A stretch of DNA of 64,000 nt, from positions 1-64,000 of the forward strand of contig DILV01000003.1 of assembly GCA_002425225.1 (NCBI GenBank), written 5' to 3'. Both the position numbers and the translations under genes were made by a program. The stretch is from Thiothrix sp. UBA5583. Its GTDB lineage: Bacteria > Pseudomonadota > Gammaproteobacteria > Thiotrichales > Thiotrichaceae. Below, one piece after another: positions 58,098 to 64,000 of the stretch (position 1 is the first letter of the stretch; every line of letters starts with the position of its first letter). Below the pieces are notes generated by a model. It was not told the DNA's origin, did not search any database, and saw only the letters and a list, made by a program, of their open reading frames with translations.

Positions 58098-61000
58098 GGG
58101 GCAGGGCGGTTTCGTTTTACGCCTGACCTACCTGCTGCTGACCTTCTTTTTCCACCTGGCCATTTTTCTGGTTGCATTGGTTGGCCTGGCGCATTTCTGG
58201 CTACCTATGGTGGGTGATTACAAAGAGGTACTGGAAAAAGAGCTTTCCAGCTTTGTAGGCAGTCAGATCAGTATTGGGCAGATTCGGGTTGACCCTGACA
58301 GCGAGTCCCCGCGCTGGATCATGGAAAACCTGCAATTGACCGAAGCCGACGGCTATTCCCCCATTCATATCCAGCAGCTTGCATTGACCTTGGACTGGCG
58401 GGAAAGCCTGCGTACCTTGCGTTTGCAGCCTGCTGACATTCAGTTAGAGGGGGTGGAGTTCGCCCTGTACCAGCAGTCAGGCTCGCTGCCGGAAGTCCGT
58501 GGTTTACGCTTCCCGCTGCCGGGGCAGAAAAATACAACACTGAATATTGAACGCAAGTCACCTATTCGCATCAGCGTCAATGGTGGGTATGTCCATTGGA
58601 CAGATGCTGCCAGCCATCGCACCCTCACCTTGAGTGACCTCCAGTTTTTGGGGGAGTTTTTGCCGGATGAAATTACCTTGCAAGCAGATGCACTGTTCCC
58701 GCCTGCTATCGGTGAAACGTTGGGAGTGGATGCCGTCATGCGGCATGTGGAGTTGCCAGATGGCAAAACCGACTGGGAGGGCAAGCTGCATACCCGCACC
58801 CATATTTACAACCTTGCCACCCTACCAGCCGCCATTGTACAGGAGTACGGGATACATTCGGGTTCTCTGGAACTGGATGCAACCATTACTGCCGCCACCG
58901 GCAAGCCGTTGCATATCAGTGGGGGTGGGGAAATCCAGCATCTTGGCTGGCAGGGTAATGCTCATGTACCTGCCCTGAATAATGTCAATGCTTCCTTTTC
59001 TGCCAGTAATGACGGCGGCAAGGTGGATGTCAGCGTTAATGACAGTGTACTCAACTACCCGCAATGGTTTGAGCGGGAACTGCTGATTGACCGTATGACC
59101 TCGGATTTGCAATGGCGGGTTGCGGATGATGGCTGGCATTGGCAAATCGGCAAGCTGCAACTGGAAAACCCCGACCTGACGGCGCAAGGTTCCGGGACAT
59201 TACATGTGCCGCTGGATAAACCACCTGACCTGAATCTGGCGATGAGTTTTGCGACCCGGCAGGTGGTAAACAATGTGCGTGATTACATCCCGGCAATTGT
59301 GGATGACGATACCGAACACTGGTTGAAAACAGCCATTGTCGCCGGTTATGTGCCCAGAGGGGAATTCACCTTGCGCGGCAATCCGGCAGATTATCCGTTC
59401 AAGCAAAAAAATGGGATTTTCGATATTCGTTTTGATGTGGAGCAAGGTGTCCTCGCATATTTGCCGGAGTGGCCGGAAGCGCGTGACGTGAGCGGAACTT
59501 TGCGCTTTTATAACGAAGGCATGAGTGCCACTGTGAAAAGCGCCCATATCATGGATTTGAATGTTACCGGTGGCACGGTGGATATTCCCAACATGCTGCA
59601 ATACGCTCGTTTGCTGCTTGATTTGAAGACAGAAGGCGATTTGCAGGGGCATATGAATTATTTGCGCGATTCCCCGCTTGGCAAGAACCTGCGTGATTTC
59701 ATGCAGGTGGCGGAGTTTGCCGGGAACTCTCGCTTGCACCTGAAGCTGGATGTGCCGCTGACTCAGCAGGTACTGGATCGGGAAGGTGTTGTCGTCGATG
59801 GTGTGGTTGAGTTGCAAGACAACCGTTTTGCCATTCCCGGATACAATCAGGTTTTCAGCAAACTCAATGGCAAGGTACATTTTGACCAGTCCGGGGTGGA
59901 GGCGCAGGATGCCAGCGGCGAATATCGCCAGCAACCTGTTAAATTGGGTGCTGTGACCGACCGGAAAAAGAATCTGATTACAGTGATGTTGAATCAGCAC
60001 AATGATCCGACGTTGTTTCTGCCTGACTCGCTGGCTGTTCTCAAACCTTATGTGCAAGGCAAGACAGTTATTGAAACGCGGGTGGAATTGCCTGCGTTTG
60101 GTAACGACAGTAGCAGTCAGACGCCTGCCAACCTGAAAATCACCGCCAAAAGCGGTTTGCAGGGTGTAGCGCTCCACCTGCCTGCACCGTTGCACAAGGC
60201 GGCAGAGGACATCCGGGAATTGCTGTTGGAGGTGGAGTTACCGTTTGATTCTGCCAAACCCTGGGACGTTACGGTTAACCTGTTCAAACAGTTGTCAGTA
60301 ACAGCACGCCTGCCCCACAAAGGCAAGCAGCAGCTTGCGATGGGCATCAGTTTGGGAGGGAAAGAAGCAACTTTACCGGATAAAGGAATGCAGGTGACGG
60401 GGGAGCTTGCCGAGGTTGACCTGATGGCTTTGCAAGGTCTCGGCATGGCGGCAGCACCAAGACAAGGAAAACAGGCAACAACCTTGCCGATCAAGGCCAA
60501 CATCAATATTGGCAAGTTGTTGCTGGGAGAACAATCATTGGGTAAAGCCAGTTTGCAGGTAGAAGGCGATGACATTATGCAGGCACACCTGCGGGCTGAA
60601 AAAGCCCAGGCAAACCTGCACTTGCCCCTGCGCACACCGGGAAGTGGCAGGGCTAACCTTGACCTGACCGACATTGATCTCGACAAGCTGAATCGTGGCT
60701 TGTCTGCGGGAGGCAAGGATTCTGGCAAAGGTTTGTCACCCAAGGGTTTCCCCTCCATGCGCTTTTCCTGTCTGGCTTGCCGCAAAGGGGATTTTCCTAT
60801 CCAGCAACTGATCCTCAACATGAACAAGTCCCGCAATGACTTGCAGATTGAAACACTGGAAATCAGGAATCCTTTGCTGATCCTGCTTGCCAAACAGGGA
60901 CGCTGGTATGAAGACAGGGATGGCGTATCACGCACGGAACTGGTAGCTACAGCAAATATTCCAGAGCCGGGACGTTTGCTGGAAGAGCAGGGAAGCCCGG

Positions 61001-61602
61001 CAGGTTTGAAAGGTGGAGCACTGACAGCAAATGCCAGCCTGGGATGGATTGGCGCACCCTTTAATTTTGCCTTGCCAAAACTGGAAGGTGACATTAGCGC
61101 CCGGCTGACCAGTGGCAGCCTCACCGAAGTAGAACCGGGGCTGGGACGTTTGCTGGGTTTGTTGGATGTGCAGCGTTTACCCAGCCGCCTGTCAATGGAT
61201 TTTCGTGACATGACGGGTAAAGGTGTAGCCTTTGATGAAATCAGTGGGACTTTCCGGCTAGAACACGGTGTCCTGACAACCCGTAATACCATTATCAAAG
61301 CAGCCATTCTGGTTGCGGGTATTCAGGGCAGTACTGATCTTGTCCGCAAAACCCACAACCAGACCGTTACCATTATGCCTAATCTGAATTCGGCATTACC
61401 GTTAGTGGGTGCTGCCGTTGGTGGATTGGGGGGCGGGGCAGCCATGCTACTGTTCAATTCGGTAACAGAGAAACCGGCAGAAGACAAACTGAAGTCGTCT
61501 GGCGGTTTTCGTTACCGGGTAACAGGCTCGTGGGTAAAACCTGATATTGCTGAAATAAAAGCATCGCCCGGCGCTACGGATGTTGATGTTTTGTTGCAGT
61601 GA
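58084..61602 (+). CDS. yhdP: YhdP family AsmA-like protein (TTG start)
   Basis: Large envelope protein of 1172 residues. A single N-terminal helix (LLLTFFFHLAIFLVALVG) anchors a long periplasmic part rich in beta strands, as in AsmA-like phospholipid-transport proteins (YhdP, TamB, YdbH) that form hydrophobic grooves between the membranes. The N-terminal third fits DUF3971 and the end the AsmA C-terminal domain (GVLTTRNTIIKAAILVAGIQ). TTG 58084 is the only start that keeps the helix, with AGGAG at 58069-58073. Order rng-yhdP-nit-tldD is conserved. Confidence 0.93.
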   Translation: MYFYRGQGGFVLRLTYLLLTFFFHLAIFLVALVGLAHFWLPMVGDYKEVLEKELSSFVGSQISIGQIRVDPDSESPRWIMENLQLTEADGYSPIHIQQLALTLDWRESLRTLRLQPADIQLEGVEFALYQQSGSLPEVRGLRFPLPGQKNTTLNIERKSPIRISVNGGYVHWTDAASHRTLTLSDLQFLGEFLPDEITLQADALFPPAIGETLGVDAVMRHVELPDGKTDWEGKLHTRTHIYNLATLPAAIVQEYGIHSGSLELDATITAATGKPLHISGGGEIQHLGWQGNAHVPALNNVNASFSASNDGGKVDVSVNDSVLNYPQWFERELLIDRMTSDLQWRVADDGWHWQIGKLQLENPDLTAQGSGTLHVPLDKPPDLNLAMSFATRQVVNNVRDYIPAIVDDDTEHWLKTAIVAGYVPRGEFTLRGNPADYPFKQKNGIFDIRFDVEQGVLAYLPEWPEARDVSGTLRFYNEGMSATVKSAHIMDLNVTGGTVDIPNMLQYARLLLDLKTEGDLQGHMNYLRDSPLGKNLRDFMQVAEFAGNSRLHLKLDVPLTQQVLDREGVVVDGVVELQDNRFAIPGYNQVFSKLNGKVHFDQSGVEAQDASGEYRQQPVKLGAVTDRKKNLITVMLNQHNDPTLFLPDSLAVLKPYVQGKTVIETRVELPAFGNDSSSQTPANLKITAKSGLQGVALHLPAPLHKAAEDIRELLLEVELPFDSAKPWDVTVNLFKQLSVTARLPHKGKQQLAMGISLGGKEATLPDKGMQVTGELAEVDLMALQGLGMAAAPRQGKQATTLPIKANINIGKLLLGEQSLGKASLQVEGDDIMQAHLRAEKAQANLHLPLRTPGSGRANLDLTDIDLDKLNRGLSAGGKDSGKGLSPKGFPSMRFSCLACRKGDFPIQQLILNMNKSRNDLQIETLEIRNPLLILLAKQGRWYEDRDGVSRTELVATANIPEPGRLLEEQGSPAGLKGGALTANASLGWIGAPFNFALPKLEGDISARLTSGSLTEVEPGLGRLLGLLDVQRLPSRLSMDFRDMTGKGVAFDEISGTFRLEHGVLTTRNTIIKAAILVAGIQGSTDLVRKTHNQTVTIMPNLNSALPLVGAAVGGLGGGAAMLLFNSVTEKPAEDKLKSSGGFRYRVTGSWVKPDIAEIKASPGATDVDVLLQ

Positions 61603-61651
61603 ACAGACAATGGCAAGGTATTTGTTGTAAAACACAAACGGGGAGGTGTTC

Positions 61652-62476
61652 ATGACATTGATGGCTGCAATCCAGATGGCTTCAGGCCCGCAAGTGCAGG
61701 CAAACCTGATGGAAGCAGGACGACTGATAAAGGAAGCAGCAGAGCGTTCTGCCAAACTGGTGGTATTGCCTGAAACCTTCGCCATGATGGGAGCCAATGA
61801 AGCTGACCGGGTAGCCATTGCGGAAACGTTCGGCGAAGGGCCGATTCAGGCATTTATCAGTCAACAGGCAAAAAAACACGGTGTCTGGATTGTCGCAGGT
61901 ACCATTCCGATACGATCTGATGATCCAGGTCGGGCTTATGCTGCTTCCATTCTGTACAATGACAAGGGTGAAGCGGTTGCGCGTTATGACAAAATCCATC
62001 TGTTCGATGTGCTGCTGAGCGAGAATCAGGAAGTCTATACGGAAAGTGACACAACTGTGCCGGGACACGAAGCCATTGTAGTCGATACCCCGTTTGGCAA
62101 GTTGGGTATGTCGGTTTGTTACGATCTGCGTTTCCCCGAATTGTACCGGCGTTTGTCAGCCAGAGGGGCACAGATTCTGGTGATTCCTTCTGCCTTCACG
62201 GAACTGACCGGCAATGCACATTGGGAAGCGTTGTTACGGGCGCGTGCCATTGAAAACCTGTGTTACGTGATTGCGCCGGGACAGGGTGGGTATCATGTTA
62301 ACGGCAGGACAACTTATGGGCACAGCATGATCATCGACTATTGGGGGCGCATCCGTGGCGTGCAGGAACGGGGAACAGGGGTAGTCATTGCCGAGATTGA
62401 GCTTGCTGCCCAGGAACAAACCCGCAAGACCTTCCCGGTACTATCGCACCGTTGCCCGGAAAGTATTCAATCATGA
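61652..62476 (+). CDS. Carbon-nitrogen hydrolase, Nit-like (deaminated glutathione amidase type)
   Basis: Nitrilase-superfamily amidase of 274 residues. The catalytic Glu, Lys and Cys are visible in VVLPETFAMM, YDKIHLFDV and MSVCYDLRFPE. Its position between yhdP and tldD and its similarity to Nit1/YbeM point to removal of the side product deaminated glutathione. GGGAGG lies five bases before ATG 61652. Confidence 0.92.
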   Translation: MTLMAAIQMASGPQVQANLMEAGRLIKEAAERSAKLVVLPETFAMMGANEADRVAIAETFGEGPIQAFISQQAKKHGVWIVAGTIPIRSDDPGRAYAASILYNDKGEAVARYDKIHLFDVLLSENQEVYTESDTTVPGHEAIVVDTPFGKLGMSVCYDLRFPELYRRLSARGAQILVIPSAFTELTGNAHWEALLRARAIENLCYVIAPGQGGYHVNGRTTYGHSMIIDYWGRIRGVQERGTGVVIAEIELAAQEQTRKTFPVLSHRCPESIQS

Positions 62477-62499
62477 TTGGCTAAACGTTAAGGAAAAAC

Positions 62500-63948
62500 A
62501 TGAAACAGGCAATCGAATTGGCTCGTGAGACGTTTTTGACGTCAACGGGTCTGAGCGACCAGCATCTTGAACAGGTTTTCAGCCATTTGCTGCGTCAGGA
62601 TACGACGCTGGCAGATTTGTATTTCCAGTCTGCCCGTTACGAATCGTGGGGGTTAGAAGAAGGCATCATCAAAAGCGGCAGCTACAGCATCGAACAGGGT
62701 GTCGGTGTGCGAGCTGTTTGTGGTGAACAGACCGGTTTTGCCTACAGCGGTGAAATCAGCCTGCCTGCACTGCTGGAATCCGCCAGGGCTGCCAGCGCCA
62801 TCAGCCGTGCTGGGCAATCCGGTTCCGTGAATGCTTGGAAAGTGAACGCACCTTCCCGCGCCTTGTATGGCATGGATGATCCACTGGCCTCTCTCAGCGA
62901 ATCTGACAAGATCGCCTTCCTGCAACAGATCGACAGCATTGCCCGCGCTACCAGCCCGTATGTACAACAAGTCATGGCAAACATGGTTGCTGTGCATGAA
63001 ATCATCCTGATCGTGGATGAAAGCGGGCGCATGACCGCTGATGTGCGTCCTCTGGTACGCACCAACGTTTCCGTCATCGTCGAGCGCAACGGGCAGACTG
63101 AAAGCGCGACGGCGGGCGGTGGCGGGCGCTTCAACCTCGATTTCTTCACCAATGGCAACAAGGCGCAGGAATACGCCGAAGAAGCCGTGCGCAAGGCACT
63201 GATCAATCTGGATGCCGAAGCCGCACCGGCAGGCAGCATGACCGTGGTGCTGGGCAATGGCTGGCCGGGTGTGCTGCTGCACGAAGCCATCGGTCACGGT
63301 CTGGAAGGCGATTTCAACCGCAAGGGCACGTCCGCTTTCGCCGGGCGCATCGGTGAACAGGTCGCCGCCAAAGGCATTACCGTGGTGGATGATGGCACAC
63401 TGAGCCAGCGTCGTGGTTCCCTGAGCGTGGATGACGAAGGCACAGAAACCCAGTGCACCACCCTGATCGAAGACGGCATCCTCAAAGGCTATCTGTTTGA
63501 CCGCCAGAATGCTGCCCTGATGAATACCCGCTCTACCGGCAATGGGCGTCGTCAGTCCTATGCGCATTTGCCGATGCCGCGCATGACCAATACCTACATG
63601 CAGGCGGGCAATTACGCAGCGGAAGAAATCATTGCCTCGGTTGACAAGGGTATTTACGCCGTCAACTTCTCCGGTGGGCAGGTCGACATCACCTCCGGCA
63701 AATTCGTGTTCTCCGCGTCCGAAGCCTATGTGATTGAAAACGGCAAGCTGGGCAAACCGCTCAAGAATGCGACACTCATCGGCAATGGCCCGGATGTTCT
63801 CACTCGCGTCAGCATGGTCGGCAATGACCTGCAACTCGACACCGGTATCGGCGTGTGCGGCAAGGACGGACAAAGTGTGCCTGTCGGCGTTGGTCAGCCA
63901 ACCCTGCGGGTCGATGGCCTGACCGTCGGTGGAACTGCGACAGCATAA
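62500..63948 (+). CDS. tldD: Metalloprotease TldD
   Basis: Subunit of the TldD-TldE (PmbA) metalloprotease, which trims peptides such as microcin B17 precursor and CcdA. The 482 residues contain the zinc motif H-E-x3-H in LLHEAIGHGLEGDF. The N-terminal half has the extended fold typical of the pair. Length equals E. coli (481). GGAAAA precedes ATG 62500. pmbA is not in the window. Confidence 0.96.
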   Translation: MKQAIELARETFLTSTGLSDQHLEQVFSHLLRQDTTLADLYFQSARYESWGLEEGIIKSGSYSIEQGVGVRAVCGEQTGFAYSGEISLPALLESARAASAISRAGQSGSVNAWKVNAPSRALYGMDDPLASLSESDKIAFLQQIDSIARATSPYVQQVMANMVAVHEIILIVDESGRMTADVRPLVRTNVSVIVERNGQTESATAGGGGRFNLDFFTNGNKAQEYAEEAVRKALINLDAEAAPAGSMTVVLGNGWPGVLLHEAIGHGLEGDFNRKGTSAFAGRIGEQVAAKGITVVDDGTLSQRRGSLSVDDEGTETQCTTLIEDGILKGYLFDRQNAALMNTRSTGNGRRQSYAHLPMPRMTNTYMQAGNYAAEEIIASVDKGIYAVNFSGGQVDITSGKFVFSASEAYVIENGKLGKPLKNATLIGNGPDVLTRVSMVGNDLQLDTGIGVCGKDGQSVPVGVGQPTLRVDGLTVGGTATA

Positions 63949-63960
63949 AGGAATAGAACA

Positions 63961-64000
63961 ATGATTGAGTTGGAAAACCGTTTCGATACAGCTACCGAAT
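63961..64000 (+). CDS. Start of an unidentified gene, cut by the window end
   Basis: ATG 63961 is preceded by AAAGGAAT at a good distance, 12 bases past tldD. Only 13 residues (MIELENRFDTATE) are visible, too few to identify it. It is probably cotranscribed with tldD. Confidence 0.5.
   Translation, partial: MIELENRFDTATE

Noticed and set aside
60117..61307. 396-residue minus-strand frame
   Set aside because: Antisense to yhdP with Ser/Pro/Arg-rich shadow composition.
62653..63873. 406-residue minus-strand frame
   Set aside because: Antisense to tldD, whose HExxxH motif and length are clear.

Overview
The window is a dense, housekeeping-rich stretch of a gammaproteobacterial chromosome of moderate G+C. 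Gene order is classical for the class: thrS-infC-rpmI-rplT-pheST-ihfA-merR; rsxABCDGE-nth; hisC-tyrA-aroA-cmk-rpsA-ihfB-lapB-pyrF; nadD-rsfS-rlmH-maf-rng-yhdP-nit-tldD. A class II type EPSP synthase, an NnrS protein, a SoxW-like tandem thioredoxin, a TSUP carrier and a serine-glyoxylate aminotransferase beside a hydroxypyruvate-reductase-like gene suggest a sulfur-oxidising, Thiothrix-like member (Thiotrichales). The lineage is inference; the class is secure. No prophage, insertion sequence, CRISPR array or rRNA operon was seen.

Layout. 1-7.9 kb: tRNA-Val(GAC), the translation operon (infC apparently starting on AUC), pheST, ihfA, a MerR regulator and tRNA-Pro(GGG). 8-18.4 kb: ssb, a YajR-like MFS carrier, UspA (with an FNR-type box), dsbD facing a two-domain thioredoxin, NnrS, YchJ, TSUP, a lipoprotein, suhB and a small exported protein. 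18.4-24.6 kb: the minus-strand Rnf/Rsx operon followed by nth and a DUF1841 gene. 24.6-33.2 kb: a likely small RNA gene, pdxA-lptD, an AT-hook coiled-coil protein, dapE, a YffB-like protein, an S24-fold protein, cysG and two small unnamed conserved-looking genes. 33.4-41.7 kb is the most accessory part: an M20 hydrolase, a 957-residue UvrD-like helicase with an ankyrin segment, a small membrane protein, an aminotransferase, a lytic transglycosylase and a 2-hydroxyacid dehydrogenase that lacks its catalytic Glu/His segment. 41.8-64 kb: proA, the aromatic/His-cmk-rpsA block with a CHAP lipoprotein inserted, ihfB-lapB-pyrF, hflD, mnmA-nudix, and the nadD-to-tldD run.

How the genes work together. 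Tight overlaps (ATGA, GTGA, TAATG, TGATG) show translationally coupled operons for rsxABCDGE-nth-DUF1841, S24-yffB, hisC-tyrA-CHAP, aroA-cmk and nadD-rsfS-rlmH-maf. Rnf, NnrS, UspA, DsbD and SoxW-like proteins point to redox and low-oxygen physiology. A pair of about 100-bp palindromic repeats with identical ends (3489-3590 and 32435-32533) marks a dispersed element.

The main items for follow-up are the helicase/ankyrin protein, the AT-hook protein, the 24.85-24.97 kb RNA, the dehydrogenase with an apparent internal deletion, and the dispersed repeat. All family assignments come from reading motifs and gene order; no database search was possible.
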